A DNA stretch of 52,992 nucleotides from Chelativorans sp. ZYF759. Its GTDB lineage: Bacteria > Pseudomonadota > Alphaproteobacteria > Rhizobiales > Rhizobiaceae. Positions within the stretch are counted from its first letter, which is position 1. Every line of letters starts with the position of its first letter. The DNA is taken from the NCBI RefSeq assembly GCF_012911015.1, contig NZ_WVVV01000008.1, forward strand, positions 165,443-218,434, written 5' to 3'. The position numbers and the translations under genes are program-made. The notes below the pieces were generated by a model that worked only from the letters and a program-made list of their open reading frames with translations, did not search any database and was not told the origin of the DNA. Below, piece after piece: positions 42,406-50,203 of this stretch.

Positions 42406-42834
42406 TCAGCCGTCCGCCGCTGTGTCCACGACCTCGAAATCGTGGCTCATGGCGGCCGTCTTGGCCATCATGGCGGAGGCCGAGCAGTATTTTTCCACCG
42501 ACAGCGAGATGGCGCGCTCGACCTTCTGGTGCGACAGGCCGCGTCCCTTGACGATGAAGTGCATGTGGATGCGGGTGAAGACTTTCGGGTCCGTTTCGGC
42601 GCGATCGGCATCGAGTTCGACGACCACGTCCTCCACCTTCTCGCGGCCCTTTTCGAGAATATGCACGATGTCGAAGGCCGCGCAGCCGCCGGTGCCCATC
42701 AGGACGAGTTCCATCGGGCTTGGGCCGGGGGTGGCGCCGTCAGGTTCGGCGGCGGTGCCCAGCACGATCTTGTGGCCGGTACCCGACTGGCCGACAAAGG
42801 TGCGTTCCTCGACCCATTTGATGCGTGCTTTCAT
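42406..42834 (-). CDS. OsmC family peroxiredoxin-like protein
   Basis: A 142-residue thiol-dependent peroxidase of the OsmC/Ohr superfamily (YhfA-like branch). The two redox cysteines are Cys51 in GTGGCAAFD and Cys117 in VEKYCSAS. PSPMELVLMG is a typical helix start. It probably detoxifies organic peroxides in the cytosol using dihydrolipoamide-type reductants. The 3' side faces the repeat-rich zone. A gap of 93 bases separates it from the upstream M15-like gene. Confidence 0.9.
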   Translation of the reverse strand: MKARIKWVEERTFVGQSGTGHKIVLGTAAEPDGATPGPSPMELVLMGTGGCAAFDIVHILEKGREKVEDVVVELDADRAETDPKVFTRIHMHFIVKGRGLSHQKVERAISLSVEKYCSASAMMAKTAAMSHDFEVVDTAADG

Positions 42835-42927
42835 GATCCTGCGCCCTGTTGGAAATGACGCGCTGTCTTATGCGCTTGCGGACCGAGCGTCAGCAAAAAA
42901 GCGTTTGCGCGGATTGCCGTCCGAGCG

Positions 42928-43905
42928 TCAATCGGTGCGAAGCGCGTGCTCGCGCGGCACAGCGATGTGAAGATGGTCCTGATGCAGCAGGTCGGTGAAG
43001 GAGCGGCCGCCAAAGCCGTCCAGCGCCCACGGGCTGCCGATATTGGCGACGTCCGGCTGGTCGTAGAGCCATTTCACGAAATCGTGGGTGAGGCTGCCTT
43101 CGGCGCGGTCGTCGATGACGAGGCGATCGCCGATCCGATGCACATCGACGGCGACACCCCGGCTGTGATCGCTCATGCGGTCGGTGCCGAAAATATTCCA
43201 GGGATGGCCATTGTCGAACACGATCACGCCGATCGGTTCCTGCTCGGCCGCCCTTGCCATGAGCGCCAGGAGTTCCGGCGCCACCCGCCCGGCATGAATG
43301 TCCCAGCGGGCGGAATCGGGCAGTTCGATGCGGGGATTGTCCAGCACCGCACGCGCCTCCGGGCTCAGAACGTCGGGACGGGGGACGGGTTCGCCGCCAT
43401 CGGAGGCGAGCTGCTCGAAGCGCCAGCCTTCCGCGTCGCGGCCGATGCGGATGTCCAGCGCGCGCATCTCGGTCCGGATGCCTGCGGGCGTGCCGATCTT
43501 CTGCTCGACCACGATCATGACCGAGGCCCGCTCCGGCAACAGCCCGCCGAACTGCGGATAGACGATCCGGCCGCGCGACCAGCTGCCCTCATGGTGGAGG
43601 GCAAGGGCTGCCGGCATGGCCGCTTCCGGACTGCTGCGTTCGGGCAGGCGCGCCGCGATGTCGGCGGCCGTGTCGTCGGCCTCGTAATTCGTGAGGGCGT
43701 GCGCGACCTCGACGGCGAACCGTTTCAGTTCCCGCTCGAGCTCGCTGTCGGAGAGTTCCGCGGGCCGGGCGACCGGTGGCGGCAGCGAGGCCGAATCAGC
43801 CGGCGCGAAGGCCGGCGCCGGCGCTCTCGCCCCATCCATGCCGGAAGCCGGGGCGGGCAGCACGACGCTCGTGGCGAAGGCGGCGAGCAGCATCAGGTTT
43901 TTCAT
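42928..43905 (-). CDS. Secreted M15-like metallopeptidase (peptidoglycan carboxypeptidase-type)
   Basis: A 325-residue exported protein. After a signal peptide and a Pro/Ala-rich linker (about residues 22-50), a helical region is followed by a C-terminal domain with SDHSRGVAVD (residues 245-254) and DHLH (310-313). These match the S-x-H-x6-D and final His zinc ligands of M15 (VanY/hedgehog-fold) peptidases, so hydrolysis of cell-wall peptides is plausible. ATG at 43905 is chosen; TTG at 43911 is less likely. The first 110 bases overlap the 3' end of the GNAT gene, in another frame of the same strand. Confidence 0.65.
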   Translation of the reverse strand: MKNLMLLAAFATSVVLPAPASGMDGARAPAPAFAPADSASLPPPVARPAELSDSELERELKRFAVEVAHALTNYEADDTAADIAARLPERSSPEAAMPAALALHHEGSWSRGRIVYPQFGGLLPERASVMIVVEQKIGTPAGIRTEMRALDIRIGRDAEGWRFEQLASDGGEPVPRPDVLSPEARAVLDNPRIELPDSARWDIHAGRVAPELLALMARAAEQEPIGVIVFDNGHPWNIFGTDRMSDHSRGVAVDVHRIGDRLVIDDRAEGSLTHDFVKWLYDQPDVANIGSPWALDGFGGRSFTDLLHQDHLHIAVPREHALRTD

Positions 43906-44566
43906 CGGCAATGGTCTTGTCCAGTTGAAGCGAATATTCGCGCAGCGCCTCGCCGTCCTGCGACGGGCGCAGGTCGACGCAGGCGCAGCCCAGCCGCTCG
44001 AAGAACGGCGCGCCGGGGCCGCCCTCGCGCGTCACGAGGCGGGCCTCCGCCGCACCCGTGGCATGGGCCTGCCGACGGAACTCCTCGACCAGCCGCCGGC
44101 CGACGCCCAGCCGCCGTGCGGCCTTGCTGGTGACGATGTGGCTGAGCACGCAAGACGGGCCGGCGCCGGCATTGGCGACCGCGGCATCGTCGCGACCCAG
44201 GAGGCCGAGATGGCGCCCCAGCCCCTTGGCATAACGGCCGGCGCGCGAGGAAATGAAGCTCCAGGCGAGCGCCGGCTGCAGCAGCAGCGACCGCGTGCCC
44301 TGCACGGCAAGGTTCATCCCGTGTTCCTCGACCACCCAGCGATAGTGCCGCGCATTGGCGGTCGTGCCGAAGAGGGCGCCGACCACCCGGCCGCTCTCGG
44401 ACCGTGCGACAAGCGCGATGGCATGGGGAGAGGCCGCGAAACTGGCGTGGTAGGCGCGCATGAAGCGCTCTCCGAGCTGGGGAAACAGCCCGAGTTCGAG
44501 ATGCTGGCGATGGAGCGTCGCGGTGGTTGAAAGATCGTCCTGACGGACTTTCTCAATGCGTAGCAT
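43796..44566 (-). CDS. GNAT family N-acetyltransferase
   Basis: A 256-residue acetyltransferase. The acetyl-CoA loop is ARRLGVGRRLVEEF (R-x-x-G-x-G/A pattern) near residue 155, and FFERLGCACVDLRP near residue 190 is the typical motif B region. Substrate unknown. AAGGA precedes the ATG. The last 37 residues are Arg/Ala/Gly-rich and are encoded by sequence that also encodes the signal peptide of the next gene; the natural domain seems to end near LREYSLQLD, so this tail looks like read-through after loss of an earlier stop. Confidence 0.8.
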   Translation of the reverse strand: MLRIEKVRQDDLSTTATLHRQHLELGLFPQLGERFMRAYHASFAASPHAIALVARSESGRVVGALFGTTANARHYRWVVEEHGMNLAVQGTRSLLLQPALAWSFISSRAGRYAKGLGRHLGLLGRDDAAVANAGAGPSCVLSHIVTSKAARRLGVGRRLVEEFRRQAHATGAAEARLVTREGGPGAPFFERLGCACVDLRPSQDGEALREYSLQLDKTIADEKPDAARRLRHERRAARPGFRHGWGESAGAGLRAG

Positions 44567-44687
44567 GGTTGCATCCTTCCGAGCCCCCTCGGTTGACGAT
44601 TCAAAAGGTTAATCGTCGAATCGGCGCGGTCGTTCCATGGAAATTGCCCGTCCATGGAAACTGGGACGCGCAGGGGCCGGAGGCGGA

Positions 44688-45689
44688 TCAGGCGCGCAGC
44701 GGCAGGACGCGGTCGGGCGGGCGGTGCCCGTCGCAGAAGGTGCGGATGTTGATGATCACCTTCTCGCCCATGTCGATACGGCCCTCCATCGTGGCCGAGC
44801 CCATATGCGGCAGGATCACGACCTTGCCCTCGCGGACGAGCTTGACCAGCTTGGGATTGACCTTGGGCTCGTGCTCGAAGACGTCGAGGCCCGCACCGCC
44901 CAGCCTGCCTTCCTGCAGCATGCGGATCAGCGCGTCCTCGTCGATGATGTCGCCGCGCGCCGTGTTCACGATGATGGTGCGCGGCTGAAGCAGGGCGAGC
45001 CGGCGCGCCGACAGGAGATGGAAGGTGGCGGGCGTCGACGGGCAGTTGACGGAGATGATGTCCATGCGCGCCAGCATCTGGTCGAGGCTGTCCCAATAGG
45101 TCGTCTCGAGCTCTTCCTCGAGCGCCGGCGCGACGCGGGAACGGTTGTGGTAATGGATCGAAAGGCCGAAGGCCTTGGCGCGGCGGGCGACCGCCGTCCC
45201 GATGCGGCCCATGCCCACGATGCCGAGGCGCTTGCCCCATAGCCGTCGCCCGAGCATCCAGGTGGGCGACCAGCCTGCCCAGGCGGTTTCGTCCAGCAGC
45301 ACCTGCGCGCCTTCCACCAGCCGTCGCGGCACCGCCATCATCAGCGCCATCGTCATGTCGGCCGTATCCTCGGTGAGAACGCCCGGCGTGTTGGTGACCG
45401 TGATTCCCCTGGCGGCGGCGGCCTGTACGTCGATATTGTCGACGCCATTGCCGTAATTGGCGATCAGCTTGAGCTGGTCGCCGGCCTGTTTGATGAGGGC
45501 TTCGTCGATCCTGTCGGTGACCGTGGGCACCAGCACTTCCGCCTCGCGGACAGCCGCCACCAGCTGCGGCTGGGTCAGCTGCACGTCCTCGATATTCAAC
45601 CGCGCATCGAAAAGCTCGCGCATCCGGGTCTCGACCGGATCCGGCAGCTTGCGCGTGATGACGACGAGTGGACGCTTCCTGCCGGGCAT
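44688..45689 (-). CDS. D-2-hydroxyacid dehydrogenase (glyoxylate reductase, GyaR/GhrB type)
   Basis: A 333-residue NAD(P)H-dependent reductase of glyoxylate, hydroxypyruvate or related acids. LIANYGNGVDNIDV holds the substrate loop, GIVGMGRIGTAVARRA the nucleotide loop, VNTARGDIIDEDAL the catalytic Arg and VVILPHMGSAT the catalytic His. The start MPGRKRPLVV is supported by GAGGAGCCC upstream; the longer open frame upstream is out of context. It is a different branch from the ghrA-like gene at 11875. Confidence 0.9.
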   Translation of the reverse strand: MPGRKRPLVVITRKLPDPVETRMRELFDARLNIEDVQLTQPQLVAAVREAEVLVPTVTDRIDEALIKQAGDQLKLIANYGNGVDNIDVQAAAARGITVTNTPGVLTEDTADMTMALMMAVPRRLVEGAQVLLDETAWAGWSPTWMLGRRLWGKRLGIVGMGRIGTAVARRAKAFGLSIHYHNRSRVAPALEEELETTYWDSLDQMLARMDIISVNCPSTPATFHLLSARRLALLQPRTIIVNTARGDIIDEDALIRMLQEGRLGGAGLDVFEHEPKVNPKLVKLVREGKVVILPHMGSATMEGRIDMGEKVIINIRTFCDGHRPPDRVLPLRA

Positions 45690-45755
45690 GGGCTCCTCGG
45701 ATGAGTCGAACGAGTGACTGGCGGACAGGCAGCGACGCCGCACTCCCCCTTGCGA

Positions 45756-45772
45756 AGGTGTAGCAATCACCT
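45756..45772. promoter_or_regulatory. Inverted repeat upstream of the hydroxyacid dehydrogenase gene
   Basis: AGGTG-TAGCAAT-CACCT, a perfect 5-base dyad with partial outward extension (GCG/CGC), in the 219-base gap between the dehydrogenase and the PilZ gene. Candidate operator; binding factor unknown. Confidence 0.25.
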
Positions 45773-45908
45773 GCGTCCAAGACAAAGGAAAAGGCGGTGG
45801 CGGGAGGCGGTCCCAGTGTCGCGGGACGGCAAGCGGTGGGGGGACGTTAACCAATTTATTCTTGTTTCGCGGGTATATCCTAAGGTCGATGCCTCGCAGG
45901 GGACGGAG

Positions 45909-46223
45909 ATGACGGAAGATTTGCGGCGGGAGGAGCGTGAGCGGTGCCATGTGCGTGCCAAGGTGAAAGCCCGGGGCCAGACTTATCACGGCTGGGTTCA
46001 CGACGTTTCGGCCAAGGGCATGCGCATCTCCACCGACGAGGTCGCGGAAATATGGACCGGCGACGAGATCGAGGTCGATATCGAGGGCTTCGGCGTCATA
46101 CTGGGCACCGCGCGCTGGCGCGTTCCCGGTCGGGCCGGCATCCTGCTTCACGACATGCTCTATGACAGCGGCGACGAAGGCTCCCGATCGGCGGCACTCG
46201 GAAAATTCTTGCAGAACGCCTGA
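45909..46223 (+). CDS. Single-domain PilZ protein (c-di-GMP receptor)
   Basis: A 104-residue protein made of one PilZ domain. The c-di-GMP-binding signature is visible: R-x-x-x-R in RREERERCHVR (residues 6-16) and D-x-S-x-x-G as DVSAKG (32-37). The remaining beta-barrel includes GDEIEVDIEGFGVI. Such proteins usually relay c-di-GMP to a partner. A GTTAACC element lies about 60 bases upstream. It stands alone, near a periplasmic SH3 gene and 4 kb from a GGDEF-EAL gene. Confidence 0.85.
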   Translation: MTEDLRREERERCHVRAKVKARGQTYHGWVHDVSAKGMRISTDEVAEIWTGDEIEVDIEGFGVILGTARWRVPGRAGILLHDMLYDSGDEGSRSAALGKFLQNA

Positions 46224-46327
46224 CACTCAGGCGGCCGGCGTTGAGACCTCGTTAACCGGCTTTGGCGAGATTGGACGATCAGGGCCGCCGGGACGGGCGG
46301 CCGATTCGCACAGGAAGCAGTGACTGC

Positions 46328-46879
46328 ATGTCATCGTTTGCAATCGCCTCGCGGCTGATCTGCCTGGCAGCATTCTGCATGGGCCTGGCTGCCGGCACGC
46401 CCTCGCTGGCGCAATCCGCCTCCCAGAATGCCCAACTCGGCCCCAGCGGGCTGCCGCTGCCGCGTTTCGTCAGCCTGCGCGCGCCGCGCGCCAATATTCG
46501 TGTCGGGCCGGGCACCGACTATGCGGTGCAGTGGACCTTCGTGAGGGCCGGGGTGCCGCTCGAGATCGTCCAGGAATATGACAACTGGCGCCGGGTGCGC
46601 GACGCCGAAGGGGCCGAGGGATGGATCAACCATTCGCTGCTTTCCGGCAACCGCACCGCCATCGTCGCACCCTGGGAGAAGGGGCAGCTGCCCGAACTGC
46701 CGCTTCACGCGCAGCCCAGCGAATCGTCGCGTGTCGTGGCCCGGCTGGAGCCCGGACTCATGGGCGCCGTGCGCTCCTGCGATGGCGAATGGTGCGAGAT
46801 GGATTTCTCAGGCGTCAGGGGCTGGATTCCCCAGTCGCGCATATGGGGCGCCTATCCCGGCGAAACCTACCGGAACTAG
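46328..46879 (+). CDS. Periplasmic protein with two bacterial SH3 domains
   Basis: A 183-residue exported protein; the signal peptide ends near SLAQS. Two SH3-type domains follow: ANIRVGPGTDYAVQWTF to EGWINHSLLSG (about 55-120) and LPLHAQPSESSRVVARL to VRGWIPQSRIWG (about 125-178). N-x-R-x-GPG is the hallmark of SH3_3/SH3_4 domains that bind cell-wall peptides. A pair with GW-I-(N/P) ends is characteristic of a conserved Rhizobiales protein of unknown role. It converges on irr, 8 bases apart. Confidence 0.82.
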   Translation: MSSFAIASRLICLAAFCMGLAAGTPSLAQSASQNAQLGPSGLPLPRFVSLRAPRANIRVGPGTDYAVQWTFVRAGVPLEIVQEYDNWRRVRDAEGAEGWINHSLLSGNRTAIVAPWEKGQLPELPLHAQPSESSRVVARLEPGLMGAVRSCDGEWCEMDFSGVRGWIPQSRIWGAYPGETYRN

Positions 46880-46887
46880 GGCTTTTT

Positions 46888-47349
46888 TCAGCGGGGCACC
46901 TTGGGACGCAGCCGCACGATGATATCGACATTGGCCACTTCCATGCCTTCCGGAGGCTCCGGCAGGTTGGAGACAGTCACGGGCCCGTGGTCGATATCCA
47001 GCACCAGATTCTCGCCCTCGACGAAGAAGTGGTGATGGTCGGATGTGTTGGTGTCGAAATAGGTGCGCGAGCTTTCCAGCGCGAGAATGCGCAGCAGGCC
47101 GGCTTCGGTGAACTGGTGCAGCGTGTTATAGACCGTGGCCAGCGAGACGGTCACGCCCGCGGTGAGCGCTTCCTCGTGCAGTTCCTCCGCCGAAAGGTGT
47201 CTGTCGCCCTTGGCGAAAAGCAGGTCCGCGAGCGCCACGCGCTGGCGCGTCGGCCGCAGGCCGGCATCGCATATGCGTTGACGCGCATCCATTTCCGCAG
47301 CCGGCTGTTTGCTTTCCGCGCTCGCCATTAGGGGAGTTTCCCGATCCAT
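46888..47349 (-). CDS. irr: Iron response regulator Irr (Fur family)
   Basis: A 153-residue Fur-family regulator that, in Rhizobiales, controls iron-dependent genes by sensing haem and is degraded or inactivated when iron is sufficient. GLRPTRQRVALADLLF begins the winged helix. ATVYNTLHQFTEAGLL is the recognition helix. SDHHHFF holds the His-rich haem-binding motif. The Bradyrhizobium N-terminal GCPWHD haem motif is absent, as in most rhizobial Irr. ATG at 47349 is a compromise; 47367 and 47328 are alternatives. It is divergent from fabA. Confidence 0.9.
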   Translation of the reverse strand: MDRETPLMASAESKQPAAEMDARQRICDAGLRPTRQRVALADLLFAKGDRHLSAEELHEEALTAGVTVSLATVYNTLHQFTEAGLLRILALESSRTYFDTNTSDHHHFFVEGENLVLDIDHGPVTVSNLPEPPEGMEVANVDIIVRLRPKVPR

Positions 47350-47384
47350 GCACTTGACCCACAACATATATTCGGTCCCGAGGC

Positions 47385-47398
47385 CGCTATCAATAGCG
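47385..47398. promoter_or_regulatory. Palindrome in the irr-fabA intergenic region
   Basis: CGCTAT-CA-ATAGCG, perfect over 6 bases per arm, 36 bases upstream of irr and 119 upstream of fabA. It could serve either divergent gene. It is not a clear ICE box. Confidence 0.35.
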
Positions 47399-47516
47399 TC
47401 ATTGCCTTGCTTGGGACGGGATTGAGGTCAATGTCTGGTTTCCAGCCGCGAACCGACTGTGATAGGAAGGCGCCGAAGCAGCGGAGGCTGCCACCAGAAT
47501 GAGGTACGGGGACAGG

Positions 47517-48032
47517 ATGTCAGAACGCAAATCCAGCTTCGACTATGAGGAACTCCTGGAGTGCGCCCGCGGCGAGTTGTTCGGGCCCGGAAACGCACAG
47601 CTGCCGGCGCCGCCGATGCTGATGTTCGATCGCATCACGGATATCAACGAGACGGGCGGCGAGTTCGACAAGGGCTATATCCGCGCCGAACTGGACATAA
47701 AGCCGGACCTCTGGTTCTTCCCGTGCCATTTCATCGGCAACCCGGTGATGCCCGGCTGCCTGGGCCTCGATGCCATGTGGCAGATGACCGGCTTTTTCCT
47801 GGGCTGGCTGGGCGAGCAGGGCAAGGGCATGGCCCTGTCGACCGGCGAGGTCAAGTTCAAGGGCATGGTGACGCCTTCGGTCAAGAAGGTGGAATATGGC
47901 GTCGACTTCAAGCGCGTGATGCGCGGGCGCCTGGTCCTGGGAATCGCCGATGGCTGGTTGAAGGCGGACGGCGAACAGATCTACAAGGCGGTCGATCTGC
48001 GTGTCGGACTGGCCAAGCAGAGCGCCGACTGA
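47517..48032 (+). CDS. fabA: 3-hydroxydecanoyl-ACP dehydratase/isomerase FabA
   Basis: A 171-residue enzyme that dehydrates 3-hydroxydecanoyl-ACP and isomerises trans-2- to cis-3-decenoyl-ACP, opening unsaturated fatty acid synthesis. The catalytic pair is His71 and Asp85 in [20 protein letters not shown], matching E. coli His70/Asp84. Length equals the E. coli protein. GGGGACAGG precedes the ATG. fabB follows after 56 bases. Confidence 0.96.
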   Translation: MSERKSSFDYEELLECARGELFGPGNAQLPAPPMLMFDRITDINETGGEFDKGYIRAELDIKPDLWFFPCHFIGNPVMPGCLGLDAMWQMTGFFLGWLGEQGKGMALSTGEVKFKGMVTPSVKKVEYGVDFKRVMRGRLVLGIADGWLKADGEQIYKAVDLRVGLAKQSAD

Positions 48033-48088
48033 ACGCCTCGCGAACCTGTTCAATGGCCGCGGGCCGCCAAGCAAGGAAGGAGCCCCTG

Positions 48089-49309
48089 ATGAGACGCGTG
48101 GTCGTCACCGGAATGGGCATCGTGTCGTCGATCGGCAACGATGTCGAGGAAGTCACGCAGTCCCTGCGCGAGGCGCGCTCGGGCATCAGCTTCTCGGACG
48201 TGTTCGCGGAGCACGGTTTTCGCTGTCAGGTCTGGGGAGCCCCCACGCTCGACGCGAGCGAGCTGGTGGACCGCCGGGCCATGCGCTTCCTGCACCAGGG
48301 CGGTGCGTGGAACCACGTCGCCATGCAGCAGGCGATCGCCCAGGCCGGACTCGAGGCGGAAGAGATTTCCAGCGAGCGGACCGGCATCATCATGGGCTCG
48401 GGTGGTCCCTCCACCAAGACCATCGTGGAAGCCGCCGAGCTGACGGTGAAGAACAACAGCCCCAAGCGCATCGGACCTTTCGCGGTGCCCAAGGCCATGT
48501 CGTCGACGGCCTCGGCCACGCTGGCGACCTGGTTCAAGATCCATGGCGTGAACTACTCGATCTCGTCGGCCTGCTCGACGTCGGCGCACTGCATCGGCAA
48601 TGCCTATGAGCTCATCCAGTGGGGCAAGCAGGACATGATCTTCGCCGGCGGGCACGAGGATCTGGACTGGACGATGTCCAATCTCTTCGACGCGATGGGC
48701 GCCATGTCGTCGAAATACAACGACCGCGCGGCCGTGGCTTCGCGCGCCTATGACGCCGAGCGCGACGGCTTCGTGATCGCCGGCGGCGCCGGTGTCCTGG
48801 TTCTCGAGGAACTCGAACACGCCAAGGCCCGCGGGGCCACCATCTATGCCGAGATCGTGGGTTACGGCGCCACTTCCGATGGTCACGACATGGTCGCGCC
48901 GTCGGGCGAGGGGGCCGTTCGCTGCATGCGGCAGGCCCTGCAAGGCGTTGACGGCCCGGTCGATTACATCAACACCCACGGCACCTCCACGCCGGTCGGC
49001 GACCAGAAGGAGGTCGGCGCGATCCGGGAAGTGTTCGGCGAGAAAATTCCGCATATCGCTTCGACCAAGTCGCTCACCGGGCATTCGCTTGGCGCGGCCG
49101 GCGTCCAGGAATCTATCTATTCCATCCTGATGATGCAGGCCGGCTTCATCGGCGAGAGCGCGCATATCGAGACGCTCGATCCGGAATTCGAGGGCATGCC
49201 GATCGTGCGCCAACGCATCGACGACGCGAAGATCGACACCGTATTGTCCAATTCCTTCGGCTTCGGCGGTACCAACGCGACGCTGGTCTTTCAGCGCTAC
49301 AATGGCTGA
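48089..49309 (+). CDS. fabB: 3-oxoacyl-ACP synthase I FabB
   Basis: A 406-residue condensing enzyme that elongates cis-3-decenoyl-ACP made by FabA. The catalytic Cys162 is in [10 protein letters not shown], with His297 in [11 protein letters not shown] and His332 in [17 protein letters not shown] lies 7 bases before the ATG. FabB and FabA together define the anaerobic unsaturated fatty acid route. The start of fabI lies next to or inside its 3' end. Confidence 0.96.
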   Translation: MRRVVVTGMGIVSSIGNDVEEVTQSLREARSGISFSDVFAEHGFRCQVWGAPTLDASELVDRRAMRFLHQGGAWNHVAMQQAIAQAGLEAEEISSERTGIIMGSGGPSTKTIVEAAELTVKNNSPKRIGPFAVPKAMSSTASATLATWFKIHGVNYSISSACSTSAHCIGNAYELIQWGKQDMIFAGGHEDLDWTMSNLFDAMGAMSSKYNDRAAVASRAYDAERDGFVIAGGAGVLVLEELEHAKARGATIYAEIVGYGATSDGHDMVAPSGEGAVRCMRQALQGVDGPVDYINTHGTSTPVGDQKEVGAIREVFGEKIPHIASTKSLTGHSLGAAGVQESIYSILMMQAGFIGESAHIETLDPEFEGMPIVRQRIDDAKIDTVLSNSFGFGGTNATLVFQRYNG

Positions 49310-49316
49310 GGCAAAC

Positions 49317-50126
49317 ATGTCGGGAATCATGAGGGGTAAACGCGGTCTCGTCATGGGGGTCGCGAACGATCACTCCATCGCCTGGGGGATCGCCAAGAGG
49401 CTGCATGCCGAGGGCGCCGAAATCGCCCTAACCTACCAGGGGGATGCGTTTGGCCGCCGCGTCAAGCCGCTGGCCGAGAAGATCGACGCGCGCCTGGTGC
49501 TGCCTTGCGACGTCGAGGATTCCGCCAGCATCGACGCGACCTTCGACCGGTTGAAGGAAGAGTGGGGAGGCCTCGATTTCGTCGTCCACGCGATCGGTTT
49601 CTCCGACCGCAACGAGCTCAAGGGCCTCTACGCGGACACCACCAAGGCGAACTTCGTGCGCACGATGGTGATCTCCTGCTACTCCTTCACCGAAATCGCC
49701 CGAAAGGCGGCGTCGATGATGAACGATGGCGGCAGTCTCGTCACCATGACCTATGCCGGCTCCGTTCGCGTCATGCCGAACTACAACGTCATGGGGGTCG
49801 CCAAGGCGGGGCTCGAGGCCAGCGTGCGTTATCTCGCCTATGATTACGGTCCGCGGGGCATCCGCGTGAACGCCATCTCCGCGGGGCCGGTGCGCACGCT
49901 AGCCGGCGCCGGCATCGCGGATTCCCGCTTCATGTTCGCGCACCAGCAGAAGAACGCGCCCTTGATGCGCAATGTGACGATAGACGAGATCGGTGGCTCG
50001 GCCCTCTATCTCCTCTCCGATCTGTCATCGGGCGTCACGGGAGAGATCCACTATGTCGATTCCGGCTACAACATCGTCTCGATGCCGCGGCTCGACCAGC
50101 TTCGCGACCCGGATACTGGCAAGTAG
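49317..50126 (+). CDS. fabI: Enoyl-ACP reductase (NADH) FabI
   Basis: A 269-residue short-chain dehydrogenase-type enoyl-ACP reductase. Tyr146, Tyr156 and Lys163 (MTYAGS; YNVMGVAK) fall at the same numbers as in E. coli FabI. The cofactor loop is MGVANDHSIAWGIA. The start MSGIMRGKRG fits homologues and has GAGG five bases upstream; an ATG at 49302 inside fabB is the alternative. It completes the fabA-fabB-fabI operon. It is a target class for triclosan-like inhibitors. Confidence 0.93.
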   Translation: MSGIMRGKRGLVMGVANDHSIAWGIAKRLHAEGAEIALTYQGDAFGRRVKPLAEKIDARLVLPCDVEDSASIDATFDRLKEEWGGLDFVVHAIGFSDRNELKGLYADTTKANFVRTMVISCYSFTEIARKAASMMNDGGSLVTMTYAGSVRVMPNYNVMGVAKAGLEASVRYLAYDYGPRGIRVNAISAGPVRTLAGAGIADSRFMFAHQQKNAPLMRNVTIDEIGGSALYLLSDLSSGVTGEIHYVDSGYNIVSMPRLDQLRDPDTGK

Positions 50127-50176
50127 ATAAAGTTTCACTGTTTTCATAGAACTGCTTTTTAAGACAGTCCGGGTAG

Positions 50177-50197
50177 TTTCCTCCATAATAGAGGAAA
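50177..50197 (+). promoter_or_regulatory. Inverted repeat over the ribosome-binding site / -10 region of the GGDEF-EAL gene
   Basis: TTTCCTC-CATAATA-GAGGAAA, a perfect 7-base stem. The 3' arm GAGGAAA is the ribosome-binding site, 8 bases before the ATG at 50204. CATAAT in the loop could instead be a -10 box, with AAGACA 17 bases upstream as -35. It is therefore either an RNA structure that hides the ribosome site or an operator over the promoter. Confidence 0.5.
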
Positions 50198-50203
50198 TCC
50201 CGC

